NCBI RefSeq assembly: GCF_900107765.1
Contig: NZ_FNQY01000008.1
Coordinates: 124,001-188,000, forward strand
Reading direction: 5' to 3'
Length of the DNA: 64,000 nucleotides
From: Arachidicoccus rhizosphaerae
Lineage (GTDB): Bacteria; Bacteroidota; Bacteroidia; Chitinophagales; Chitinophagaceae
In this document: positions 26,591-35,959 of the stretch, one piece after another
How positions within the stretch are numbered: the stretch's first letter is position 1
Layout: each line of letters begins with the position of its first letter
Made by a program: the position numbers and the translations under genes
Notes under the pieces: model-generated
What the model saw: only the letters and a program-made list of their open reading frames with translations
The model's database searches: none
Told to the model about the DNA's origin: nothing

Positions 26591-29500
26591 ATGAGCAAGC
26601 TGAAACCAAGGTTTTTTAGAATGCCCTTTTTACTGACACTATTGATCTGCCTTTTATGGGCATATAATGTGAAAGCAGGGCAGGGGAAGATGGAGCTGAC
26701 CTATCAGCAGCAGTTATTAACCGGTCAGGTTACCGACAGTACAGGTCATGGACTGGGCGGTGTATCCGTTCAAATCAAAGGTACGACCACTGGTACACTG
26801 ACGGATGACAACGGTAATTTTTCCATTCAGGCAGGCCAAAATGATGTGTTGGTCATTCAATACGTAGGCTATATTACGCAGGAACTGACGGTTAACGGTA
26901 CGGAGCCCGTCCGTATCCGGTTAGTGCAGGATGTCACGGATTTGAGCCAGGTGTTGGTGATTGGTTATGGTACCCAGAAAAAAAGTCTGGTGACCGGCGC
27001 CATCGCACAGGTCACTTCCAAGGATATCGCCAATAAGCAGATTGGCCGACTGGATGATGCCTTAAGAGGACAGGCAGCGGGTGTGTCCGTCATTCAAAGT
27101 AATGGCGCACCGGGTTCAGCTCCTGCCGTATATGTACGTGGGGTAACTTCTATTAATAATAGTGTGCCCTTATACGTCATTGATGGAGTCGTACAAACCG
27201 GGAATGGGGGGATTGATTATCTGGATCCTAATGATATCGCTTCCATAGAAGTTCTTAAAGACGCCGCCTCTGCGGCAGTATATGGTTCCAGAGCCTCCAA
27301 CGGTGTAATCATTATCACGACCAAGCAGGGGAGATTAGGCGAAACCAACCGCGTTAATTATAGCGGACAATACGGCTGGCAGGCGCCTATTACCAAGGTC
27401 AAAATGGCCAATGCGACCCAATACGCCGAGCTGCGTAATGAGGCAGCCTTAAATGACGGCGCTTCACTGCCCTATCCGGCGGCTGGCATTTATGGCACCG
27501 GAACCAACTGGCAGGATGAGATTTTCAGTGATCATGCCATTTACCAGAACCATAGCTTAAGTATAAGCGGTGGCTCAGAGAAGGCGACTTATTATCTCTC
27601 CGCCGGCTACAGAGGTCAGCAAGGTATTATCGCACCTTCTATTGCCTTTAATAAACAATTTTCTCTGACGACCAATACCAGTTTTAAACTGGGCAAATAC
27701 GTGAAAGTAGGGGAAAACTTTAGTTTTACCAATCAGAAAAACAATACGGGCCTGAATACGAACTCTGAGTACGGCGGACCTTTAAGTGACGCCTTGAACC
27801 TGGATCCGATTACTCCTGTTACCGTTAACAGCGATTTTGTTACGGCAAATCCGGGCACGTATCCGACAAGCAGAATTCCCTATCTGATTCAAGCAGGTAA
27901 TGGTGAGTATTATGCGATCTCTCCCAGGGTGCAGCAGGAGATGACCAATCCACTTGCTTTTATCCAGACACAGAAAGGCAATTACGGCTGGTCCAATAAC
28001 TTTATCGGAAGCGGTTATATTAATATTAACCCCATTGAAGGACTGAATCTGCGTTCTCAGTTCAGTGCCAAAGGCGGGTTCTGGGGATCTGAATCTTTTG
28101 GGTCCTTTTATTATATGAATACGACCAACGACCACACGCCGCCTAATGGCACCCAGAATTCTCATTACAGAGACGCCGAACATAATCTGACCTGGAACTG
28201 GGATAATACGGCTTCTTATAGCAAAGAAGTCGGACTGCATAGTTTTGAACTCTTGGCGGGCATGAGTGCCACCAAGCAGACGGGCCAGGGGGTAAATGCC
28301 ACGCATTATGGCGAACCGGTTACGTCCTATCAGGACGCCTCCTTTAACTGGGGTGTTTCCCAGGATTCAACAGCCGGCTGGGGTTATGAAAACCAGGTGT
28401 ATACGTTGGAATCATTTTTCGGACGTCTGAGTTATAACTATGCGGAAAAATACCTTTTGATGGGTATTGTCCGTAGAGATGCTTCTTCTAAATTCGGTTC
28501 TGATAACCGGTGGGCAACATTTCCTTCCGTGCAATTAGGCTGGGTCGCAACCAAAGAAAACTTCTTTCCTAAAAACACCCCGATTAATAATTTAAAGTTC
28601 CGCTTCTCCTATGGAGAAACCGGTAATGAAATGTCCCTTGATAATTTTATGTTTCAATCCGTAGTTAACGGCGGTGGCCGTAGAAATGCGGTATTCGGGG
28701 ATAACATGCTGCTGGTAGGATATAGCCCTTCTGCGCCCAGCAACCCTGCTTTAAAATGGGAGCAGACCAGTCAGCTGGACGCCGGCTTTGATATGATGCT
28801 GTCAGGAGGCTTTTCTGTAACCTTTGATTATTATAATAAGAAAACCAGTGGTATTCTGCAAACGGTACAGATTCCGGGATTTGCCGGTTATCTGGGCCAG
28901 CCCTATGCCAATGTGGGTGATATGAGTAATAAAGGGGTTGAACTGGAGCTGGGATGGAATAAAAACTTCAGTCAGGATATCCATCTGAGACTGAATGGTA
29001 ATATCTCTTATAATCAAAACCGCGTCACTTATCTGGGAGACGGAAAAGCTTATTTAGATGGCGGAGCCAGTTGGCAGGCCAGCTTGTATAGCCTGACACG
29101 TACAGCCGTGGGACAGCCCGTGAATGCCTTTTACGGATTTAAACAGTTAGGAACCTTTAAATCTCAGGCAGAAATTGATGCTTATGGTTATACGGATGCG
29201 GGTGGCGATTTTCAGCTATTTCAACCCAATGCCAAGCCCGGTGATTTAAAATGGTGGAAGAATCCTGATAATCCGGATGACGCAGGTAAGGGCGTGATCG
29301 GCCAGGGAGACAGAACTTTCCTGGGTGATCCTAACCCGCACTGGCTATATGGCGTTAACCTGAATTTTTCCTGGAAAAACTGGGACCTGCTGGCTTTTGG
29401 TCAGGGCGTCTGGGGCAATCAGATTTTTCAGGCCTATCGACGCAGAGATGTGGGCGTAGGTGGTTATGCAGGCGGCGCGAACTATCAGGTGGAAGCGCTG

Positions 29501-29824
29501 AATGCCTGGACAACGCTCAATCCTACCAGCAATTATCCGCGTATTACGGATGCGGATCCTAATAATAACTTTGCCAATCCCTCTGATTTTTATCTGCAGA
29601 GTGGTGCTTATTTCAGATTAAAGACTCTGCAGATCGGCTATACGATGCCTAAGTCTTTACTCAATGTAATCAAAGCACAGACTGTCCGGATTTATGCGAG
29701 TGCCACGAATTTAGTTACACTAACTAAGTATACCGGTTATGACCCTGAAATAGCAGGTGGAGTGGATAAGGGCTTATACCCGCAGGCAAAGACATTTATT
29801 ATTGGTTTGAACATTGGACTTTAA
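26591..29824 (+). CDS. SusC/RagA-type TonB-dependent outer-membrane transporter
   Basis: A 1077-residue outer-membrane protein that imports glycan oligosaccharides using TonB energy. A signal peptide covers residues 1-29, followed by a carboxypeptidase-regulatory-like domain (LTGQVTDSTGHGLGGVSVQIKGT, about 43-120), a plug with VLVIGYGTQKKSLVTGAIAQV, the diagnostic SNGAPGSAPAVYVRGVTSINN and PLYVIDGVV stretches, and a large beta-barrel ending QAKTFIIGLNIGL. There is no N-terminal anti-sigma-signalling (STN) domain, so regulation by an ECF/anti-sigma pair is unlikely. It is first in an operon with SusD and two glucanases. Confidence 0.95.
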   Translation: MSKLKPRFFRMPFLLTLLICLLWAYNVKAGQGKMELTYQQQLLTGQVTDSTGHGLGGVSVQIKGTTTGTLTDDNGNFSIQAGQNDVLVIQYVGYITQELTVNGTEPVRIRLVQDVTDLSQVLVIGYGTQKKSLVTGAIAQVTSKDIANKQIGRLDDALRGQAAGVSVIQSNGAPGSAPAVYVRGVTSINNSVPLYVIDGVVQTGNGGIDYLDPNDIASIEVLKDAASAAVYGSRASNGVIIITTKQGRLGETNRVNYSGQYGWQAPITKVKMANATQYAELRNEAALNDGASLPYPAAGIYGTGTNWQDEIFSDHAIYQNHSLSISGGSEKATYYLSAGYRGQQGIIAPSIAFNKQFSLTTNTSFKLGKYVKVGENFSFTNQKNNTGLNTNSEYGGPLSDALNLDPITPVTVNSDFVTANPGTYPTSRIPYLIQAGNGEYYAISPRVQQEMTNPLAFIQTQKGNYGWSNNFIGSGYININPIEGLNLRSQFSAKGGFWGSESFGSFYYMNTTNDHTPPNGTQNSHYRDAEHNLTWNWDNTASYSKEVGLHSFELLAGMSATKQTGQGVNATHYGEPVTSYQDASFNWGVSQDSTAGWGYENQVYTLESFFGRLSYNYAEKYLLMGIVRRDASSKFGSDNRWATFPSVQLGWVATKENFFPKNTPINNLKFRFSYGETGNEMSLDNFMFQSVVNGGGRRNAVFGDNMLLVGYSPSAPSNPALKWEQTSQLDAGFDMMLSGGFSVTFDYYNKKTSGILQTVQIPGFAGYLGQPYANVGDMSNKGVELELGWNKNFSQDIHLRLNGNISYNQNRVTYLGDGKAYLDGGASWQASLYSLTRTAVGQPVNAFYGFKQLGTFKSQAEIDAYGYTDAGGDFQLFQPNAKPGDLKWWKNPDNPDDAGKGVIGQGDRTFLGDPNPHWLYGVNLNFSWKNWDLLAFGQGVWGNQIFQAYRRRDVGVGGYAGGANYQVEALNAWTTLNPTSNYPRITDADPNNNFANPSDFYLQSGAYFRLKTLQIGYTMPKSLLNVIKAQTVRIYASATNLVTLTKYTGYDPEIAGGVDKGLYPQAKTFIIGLNIGL

Positions 29825-29859
29825 TTTTTAGAAGGGAATTCTACAAAAACAAATTGTAT

Positions 29860-31413
29860 ATGAAACGAAATAAAATATTATTATATAGTAGTCTGGCGCT
29901 GGGGGCTTTGCTAAGCTTATCTGCTTGTTCCAAGTCTTTTTTGGAACCGACGCCAAAAGGAGAGTCTCTGGAAAGTAATTATTATTCAACACCCGCAGAA
30001 GCGCTGGCCGGGCTGGTGGCTGCTTACGGTCCCAGTCAGGTAACTTATACCGGCAGTTATGTCTCTCAGGAAGGGCTGGCCAATGCGGCCTCCGATGAAT
30101 GTTATTCAGGCGGCGGTAGCGTCAATGACCAGATTACCTGGACGGCGATGAATGACATGAGCTTACTGACGCCTGCACAGATGCCCAGCGGTTTATGGTC
30201 TGTAAACCTGCAGGGGGTATCCGCCTGTAATCTGATCTTATCCAAATTACCCGGCGCTTCACTGGATGACGCAACCTTAAAACGCTATACAGGTGAAGCC
30301 AAGTTCTTAAGGGCTTATTATTATTTTCATTTGGTTCGCTGGTTTGGCCGGGTGCCCTTGTTTACCTCAGCCGTTACCCTGGATGAAATCTATGCGGCCA
30401 CGCAGAGCTCTCCGGATTCTATCTATGCACAAATAGAAAAGGATTTAAATGATGCAGCACCAGATCTGCCTAAAACGGTAGATGCCTCAGAAAATGGCCG
30501 GGCCACCCAAGGCGCTGCCCTGGCTTTACTGGGGAAGGTCTATCTGTATGATAAAAAATACAGTCAGGCGGCAACAGAGCTGGCCAAGGTCAATGGTACG
30601 CCCGGAGGCACCAGCCCTTATGGTTATCATCTGATGGCGAACTATGGAGATATTTTTACCCAGAAATTTAATGCAGAGTCCATTTTTGAGATCCAGCATT
30701 CCCAGACACAGAACTATGGCGACTGGGGTGGCGGCACCGCTACCGGTAACCTGTATGCGGTCATGTGCGGTCCCAGAAACTATAGTTTTAAATCGGACCC
30801 TGCACCTACCATCGTTACTGGCTGGGGCTTTACCCCTGTCTCTTACGACCTGCATGATGCCATGGTGGTAGATGGTAAATATGATCCCAGATATCCATAT
30901 ACCATTTATAATATCGACAGTATGGCCAATGCGGGTTTATGTGCTTATTCTGCTACTGCGTATAGTGTAAGCTTTCCTTATTCAGGATATAATATCGCCA
31001 AATTTGCGCCGCTCCAGCAGTTCAAGGGCTCTGGCGGAGACCCTTATCTGAACTACGGAGTGGATTATATAGAGATCCGTCTGGCAGATACTTACCTGAT
31101 GGAAGCAGAGGCGCTGGTGCAAGGCAGCGGCGATAAATCCAGGGCACAGGCATTGTTGGACGCTGTAAGGGCAAGAGTGGGCCTGAGTCCTGTCACGGTT
31201 TCTATGGATGCCATTAAAAATGAAAGACATCTGGAGCTCGCTACAGAAGGTCACCGGTTCTTTGATCTGGTACGTTGGGGAGATGCCGATAAAGTACTCA
31301 ATCATATGGAGAAAGGATATTCCAAGAATTTTGTGACCGGCAAAAATGAGGTGTTGCCGATTCCTCTTTCTGAACTGACCAATACGAAGATGGTACAAAA
31401 CAGTGGCTATTAA
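29860..31413 (+). CDS. SusD/RagB-type surface glycan-binding lipoprotein
   Basis: A 517-residue outer-membrane lipoprotein that caps the SusC barrel and binds the incoming glycan. The SPII lipobox LSAC is near residue 23, followed by the usual KSFLEPTPKGE start, the TPR-rich middle with AKFLRAYYYFHLVRWFGRVPL, the late ADTYLMEAEALVQ helix, and the C-terminal NERHLELATEGHRFFDLVRWG block common to the family. A TTG two codons earlier could be read, but the ATG at 29860 gives the normal MKR lipoprotein signal. It is 35 bp after the SusC gene. Confidence 0.95.
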   Translation: MKRNKILLYSSLALGALLSLSACSKSFLEPTPKGESLESNYYSTPAEALAGLVAAYGPSQVTYTGSYVSQEGLANAASDECYSGGGSVNDQITWTAMNDMSLLTPAQMPSGLWSVNLQGVSACNLILSKLPGASLDDATLKRYTGEAKFLRAYYYFHLVRWFGRVPLFTSAVTLDEIYAATQSSPDSIYAQIEKDLNDAAPDLPKTVDASENGRATQGAALALLGKVYLYDKKYSQAATELAKVNGTPGGTSPYGYHLMANYGDIFTQKFNAESIFEIQHSQTQNYGDWGGGTATGNLYAVMCGPRNYSFKSDPAPTIVTGWGFTPVSYDLHDAMVVDGKYDPRYPYTIYNIDSMANAGLCAYSATAYSVSFPYSGYNIAKFAPLQQFKGSGGDPYLNYGVDYIEIRLADTYLMEAEALVQGSGDKSRAQALLDAVRARVGLSPVTVSMDAIKNERHLELATEGHRFFDLVRWGDADKVLNHMEKGYSKNFVTGKNEVLPIPLSELTNTKMVQNSGY

Positions 31414-31447
31414 TATCACTTAACCTATTATTTAAAAACTTTTATTT

Positions 31448-32509
31448 ATGAGAAATATAATGATAACAAGGGGCTGGATTGTAAGCACTGTTTTAGCCGG
31501 ATGCCTTATGGGTGGCAGCTGTTCTAAGCAAGACACGGCTTCTCTGAATGCGGGGATTCCGACGGCCAGCTTCATTTATAATGAACTGACACCCAGCAGT
31601 GCCTCGAGTGCCGATAACCTGGAGCTGATCAGCACCAGCACGGGTTCCATGAAGGCCTACTGGACGGTGCTGGATGATCAGGGGGCTAGTGTGGGCGAAT
31701 ATGTTGGAGACACTGTAAGACTGGCGCTGACCTTTGCCGGAGACTATACGGTTAAAATGGCTGCCGGCGGTCCTGGCGGGTTGTCTGACACTGTGCAGCA
31801 GTCCGTTCATATTGCCCAGGATAACACCTATGCTGTTGGTTCAACAACGCTTCTGGGTATTCTGTCAGGTGCAGGACTCGGCAAAAAAGAACGGACCTGG
31901 GTTCCGGACAGAGTGCTGAGTACCGTGATTGTATGGGATACCTATGCCAATGCTTTGGGACAGATCAACGGGGGCGGCGGCGCCTGGTGGGCTTTTGGCC
32001 CCGGAGAAATCGCTACTGACGGCAGCGGCAGGGATGGGTATTTTGACGATAAATTCACCTTTACATTTGGTAAAACAGGTCAGATGATCTATGATGACAA
32101 CAATACAGTGTATCTGGATAACGGGGGCTCCGGCTGGACAAAAGCGCTGCCTGCACCCTGGAACAGTTTTCAGGGAACGACCTCTTCCACTGCTTTATAT
32201 GACCTGGTTCCGGCCTTAAAACCCTGGGGTAGCGGCACGTTCGGATACGCCGTGTCTGCGGCACCTGCAGGGGAGATGAAACTGGGTACCATAACCATTA
32301 AAGGTAAAGGCGGACATTTTGGTCTGGCCGATAAAATCAACGGAGCGGAAGAAGTGACACCAACGGCCAGTTCGGTCACCTATGACGTGTTACAGATAGA
32401 TACCGACAAGGTAGATGACAACGGCGTCCACTATGATGTACTTTCCATTGGGGTACATTATGACGCAAGTGGTGATGTATTTACCTTTATGTTGCGATCT
32501 GACCGCTAG
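31448..32509 (+). CDS. PKD-like surface lipoprotein of the glucan locus (putative glycan-binding protein)
   Basis: A 353-residue lipoprotein with SPII lipobox ending at Cys25 (MGGSC). After a short linker comes a PKD/Ig-like segment (about 39-122; ELTPSSASSADNLELIST, then FAGDYTVKMAAGGPGG), and a C-terminal part rich in Gly and aromatic residues (WWAFGPGEIATDG, 171-183). Position right after SusD, where Sus loci keep their accessory surface glycan-binding proteins, suggests it binds beta-glucan on the outer membrane; that is inference. It has no visible catalytic motif. The Met at codon 5 (31460) is an alternative start. Confidence 0.7.
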   Translation: MRNIMITRGWIVSTVLAGCLMGGSCSKQDTASLNAGIPTASFIYNELTPSSASSADNLELISTSTGSMKAYWTVLDDQGASVGEYVGDTVRLALTFAGDYTVKMAAGGPGGLSDTVQQSVHIAQDNTYAVGSTTLLGILSGAGLGKKERTWVPDRVLSTVIVWDTYANALGQINGGGGAWWAFGPGEIATDGSGRDGYFDDKFTFTFGKTGQMIYDDNNTVYLDNGGSGWTKALPAPWNSFQGTTSSTALYDLVPALKPWGSGTFGYAVSAAPAGEMKLGTITIKGKGGHFGLADKINGAEEVTPTASSVTYDVLQIDTDKVDDNGVHYDVLSIGVHYDASGDVFTFMLRSDR

Positions 32510-32621
32510 CCTTTATCTCAGAATCCTTTAAAAAAACAACAGTCATACAAATCCTGCAAAGGATCCGGGGAGTTCTATAAGGAATTTTATGCGGGATTTG
32601 TATGTCTTTAAATAAGTTACA

Positions 32622-33716
32622 ATGAAACGAATCAATCCAGGTTTTGTTTTTTTTGCGGCCCCCTTACTGATTTTACTCTCCTGTAGTAAAGGCAGTAGCT
32701 ATCAGCCGCCGGCGACTCCAACTAACCTGTCCTATCATGTTGAGATTGTAGGTGCAACGACCGGTGATCCTGCAGGTGACGGGTCGGGGGTGGTGCATTT
32801 GAGTTTATCGGGAAAAAATGTGACTTCTTACGCGGTGTCGCTACCTACAGAAAACAAAACTTATTCACTTACTGCAGCTTCCGGTACTGTTGACATCGTA
32901 TTTAGTTCCGGGGCAGGTACTACCACCAAATATCCCATAAATATCAGTGCCTACTGTAATACCGTAAAAGCAGATACGACGCTGTATGCCTCCGTATATG
33001 TAAGTAAACCTGAAACGCCGGGCACCGTTCTTGTCTGGTCAGATGAGTTTGACAGTACGGCTCTGAATACCAATGTCTGGAATTATGAAACGGGCAATCT
33101 GGGAGTCAATAATGAACTTGAATATTATACAAAAGACGCTGACAACCTGCAGGTGAAAGACGGTTATCTGCAAATTACCGCCCTGAAATCTGCCAACTAT
33201 AATAACAGCGGCTGGGATTATACCTCCGCCAGAATCAATACCCAGGATAAGTTTAGCTTTACCTATGGCAAAGTGGTCATCCGGGCAAAGATCCCTGGAG
33301 ACGACGGAACCTGGCCTGCACTGTGGCTATTGGGTAGTAACATTAACGCTGTTGGATGGCCTGCATGCGGAGAAATTGATCTGATGGAAGAAGGAACCGT
33401 TACCGGCTTTGAAAATATTTTATCTTCCCTGCACTGGGGAACCCTTGCATCCCCCCAAGATATGATGCAGTCCAGAAAAGTGAGCGGTTCTACAACGGAT
33501 TTTCATGAATATTCAATGGACTGGCGTGCGGATCATATCGCCTTTTATTATGACGGTACCTTACTCTATAGCCAGGCCAACACCAGCAGTATGCCTTTTA
33601 ATCAAAAATTCTTTTTCATTTTTAATGTGGCAGTCGGAGGTAATATGGGAGGCACGAACATTAATCTGAAATCTGGTTCCACCATGTATGTGGATTATGT
33701 AAGGGTGTATAATTAG
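32622..33716 (+). CDS. GH16 family endo-beta-glucanase (laminarinase-like), lipoprotein
   Basis: A 364-residue lipoprotein (lipobox LLSC, Cys21). Residues 36-128 form a beta-sandwich-like module shared with the GH30 gene downstream. The GH16 catalytic domain runs from about 134 (TVLVWSDEFDSTALN) to the end, with the signature EIDLMEE at 251-257: Glu251 nucleophile, Asp253, Glu256 acid/base. The motif has the extra residue between Asp and Glu (ExDxxE) found in beta-1,3-glucan-active laminarinases. It is expected at the cell surface to cut beta-1,3-glucan for SusCD uptake. Confidence 0.9.
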   Translation: MKRINPGFVFFAAPLLILLSCSKGSSYQPPATPTNLSYHVEIVGATTGDPAGDGSGVVHLSLSGKNVTSYAVSLPTENKTYSLTAASGTVDIVFSSGAGTTTKYPINISAYCNTVKADTTLYASVYVSKPETPGTVLVWSDEFDSTALNTNVWNYETGNLGVNNELEYYTKDADNLQVKDGYLQITALKSANYNNSGWDYTSARINTQDKFSFTYGKVVIRAKIPGDDGTWPALWLLGSNINAVGWPACGEIDLMEEGTVTGFENILSSLHWGTLASPQDMMQSRKVSGSTTDFHEYSMDWRADHIAFYYDGTLLYSQANTSSMPFNQKFFFIFNVAVGGNMGGTNINLKSGSTMYVDYVRVYN

Positions 33717-33830
33717 GGATTTACTTTGTATGAATATGAAATTTATTTCCTTTTTAGTTTGTGGCCGGTTGCTTGCCTTTAAAAGAAAGGTTGATATTAA
33801 AAGCAGATGAGTGTTAAAAAAATGTACAAT

Positions 33831-35573
33831 ATGAAGCGCCTAGAAAAATACACATTGATCGTATTATGCATCAGTTTACTGTGGTGTAGTATGGCCTGTT
33901 CCAAGCATGATACGCCTTCGGGCAGCGAACGGACACCTGCCAACTTAAAGGTAAAGGTGACGGTCCAAGGATCGACTGCCCAAATGCCTGACGGGGACGG
34001 GTCAGGAGCCGTAAGCATAGAGGTGTCGGCTCAAAATGCCACGAACTATCAGGTAATCCTTCCAACAGAAAATAATAAAACCTTTACGATCAATACTCCT
34101 TCGGGAGGGCAGGCCAACTATACTTTTTCCGGCAGTCCCAATACTACGGCCACTTTCCCGGTTCAGGTAATCGCCTATAACGGATCCGCACACAAGGATA
34201 CGAGCTTTTCCGTGAAGGTGTATTTTGCAGCACTTCAGTCGGATGTCGATTTCTGGCTGACAACACCGGATAAATCGGTTTTGTTCAGCAAGCAAAATAC
34301 TGCATTAAATTTTGTGACGACTTCCAACAGCTATTCGACCATTACCGTAAATGACCAGAAAAAATATCAGTCTATTGATGGTTTTGGTTTTACGTTAACC
34401 GGTGGCAGCGCTGAATTAATCAACGGACTGGATGAGCAGACGAAAGATAATTTATTAAAGGAATTGTTTTTAACGGATGGTACCGGCATTGGCATCAGTT
34501 ATTTAAGACTCAGTATCGGAGCTTCTGATCTGAGCAGTTCGGCCTATACCTATGACGACAGCCCCGGAGACAGTGAATTAAAAAACTTTAGTATTGACAA
34601 GGAGAAAGAGGATCTGCTGCCCCTGCTTAAAAAAATTCTCGCCCTAAACCCGGATATTAAGATCCTGGCGACGCCCTGGAGTGCCCCGGCCTGGATGAAA
34701 TCCAATAATAGCCTTTATGGCGGCGGAGATCAGCCTGGTATATTATTGCCTAAGTATTTCGACGTATATGCCGATTATTTTGTAAAGTATATCCAGGCGA
34801 TGAAGGCAGCCGGTGTGCCTATTGATGCCGTGACGGTTCAGAATGAACCGCTCAATTCCTACAATAACCCTTCCATGCTAATGACCGATACAGCGGAAAA
34901 TGAATTCATCAAAAATTATCTTTGGCCTGCTTTTAATAAAAACGGAATTGATACAAAAATCATCGTCTATGATCACAATCTGGATCATCCTGAATATGCT
35001 AAGTACGTTTTAAGTGACCCTGATACTTACAAAATGGTAGACGGCTCCGCTTTTCATTTATATGCCGGAGATATCAGTACTATGTCTTCCATTCATGAGG
35101 CTTTCCCGGATAAGAACCTGTATTTTACGGAGCAGTATACCTCTGCTACCGGTGATTTTGGAGGAGATCTTAACTGGCATATTCAGAATCTGATAATAGG
35201 TGCCACCAAAAACTGGAGTCGCAATGTGCTGGAATGGAATCTGGCAGCAGATGCTCAGAATCAACCGCATTTGCAGGGAGGCTGCTCTGATTGTCTGGGT
35301 GCCCTCACCATCAGTGGCAACAGTGTCACGAAAAGAAATCAAAGTTATTATATCATTGCCCACGCTTCCAAGTTTGTCAGACCAGGATCCTCTCGTATTG
35401 ACTGTTCTGAGGTGAGCAATCTGTTAAGTGTGGCTTTTTTGACGCCTGAGAATAAGAAGGTGCTGATTGTTTTAAATAAGGCCTCGCAGGCTCAAAGTTT
35501 CAATATTCAGTATGGGGGTAAAATGGTTACGACAGCGTTGCCTGCGGGAGCGGTAGGCTCTTTTATCTGGTAA
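33831..35573 (+). CDS. GH30 family beta-glucanase (probably beta-1,6-glucanase), lipoprotein
   Basis: A lipoprotein of 580 residues (lipobox ending Cys23). Residues 39-132 repeat the module seen at the N-terminus of the GH16 enzyme. The GH30 TIM-barrel plus side beta-domain starts about residue 165 (QSIDGFGFTLTGGSA) and holds the acid/base Glu339 in TVQNEP and nucleophile Glu434 in YFTEQY. The closing VLIVLNKASQAQSFNIQYGG strand block is the usual GH30 beta-sandwich. Pairing with a laminarinase points to beta-1,6 branches rather than glucosylceramide or xylan. Two earlier starts exist (33807 GTG-less ATG, 33822); 33831 gives the cleanest signal peptide. Confidence 0.87.
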   Translation: MKRLEKYTLIVLCISLLWCSMACSKHDTPSGSERTPANLKVKVTVQGSTAQMPDGDGSGAVSIEVSAQNATNYQVILPTENNKTFTINTPSGGQANYTFSGSPNTTATFPVQVIAYNGSAHKDTSFSVKVYFAALQSDVDFWLTTPDKSVLFSKQNTALNFVTTSNSYSTITVNDQKKYQSIDGFGFTLTGGSAELINGLDEQTKDNLLKELFLTDGTGIGISYLRLSIGASDLSSSAYTYDDSPGDSELKNFSIDKEKEDLLPLLKKILALNPDIKILATPWSAPAWMKSNNSLYGGGDQPGILLPKYFDVYADYFVKYIQAMKAAGVPIDAVTVQNEPLNSYNNPSMLMTDTAENEFIKNYLWPAFNKNGIDTKIIVYDHNLDHPEYAKYVLSDPDTYKMVDGSAFHLYAGDISTMSSIHEAFPDKNLYFTEQYTSATGDFGGDLNWHIQNLIIGATKNWSRNVLEWNLAADAQNQPHLQGGCSDCLGALTISGNSVTKRNQSYYIIAHASKFVRPGSSRIDCSEVSNLLSVAFLTPENKKVLIVLNKASQAQSFNIQYGGKMVTTALPAGAVGSFIW

Positions 35574-35633
35574 AGCACCTGCCGGATATCCCTGCTTTTT
35601 GGGTTGATTTAATTTAATGCAGTTATTTTTCTC

Positions 35634-35672
35634 AGCCACACTTGGCCGCAAAAAAACAAGTGTGGCTTTTTT
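35634..35672 (+). terminator. Terminator of the glucan utilisation operon
   Basis: Perfect 11-bp arms AGCCACACTTG (35634-35644) and CAAGTGTGGCT (35657-35667), followed by a run of T. A second small hairpin with a GCGA tetraloop (35685-35700) follows. The rest of 35574-35959 is AT-rich and non-coding. Confidence 0.8.
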
Positions 35673-35959
35673 GCGCTCTTATTCCAACCTGCGAAGGTTG
35701 ATCTGCCAACAATGCAATAAAATAGTTGGAAAACTAAAATTCAGTAGATAATAACTTTGAATGAATTGCTGAGGTGAAGCTTTTTTAGTAACTTCAAACA
35801 ATTATAGTTTTTAAGAGGCAGCTATTGAGGTGCCTAAAGAATGTGAATTTGTCTATGTATACATTGCAGTGCATGTATAAATGTGTAAAATGTTTTAGCT
35901 AAAACATCAAAATAAGAAAATGACCATGGGGTAATTATTAAGACTTAATATAAGTAGCA

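Noticed and set aside
27782-28306. 174-codon frame antisense to the SusC gene
   Set aside because: Lies wholly within the SusC coding region; no recognised motif.
33731-33811. 26-codon frame upstream of the GH30 gene
   Set aside because: It overlaps possible GH30 start codons and its sequence is a low-information basic stretch.
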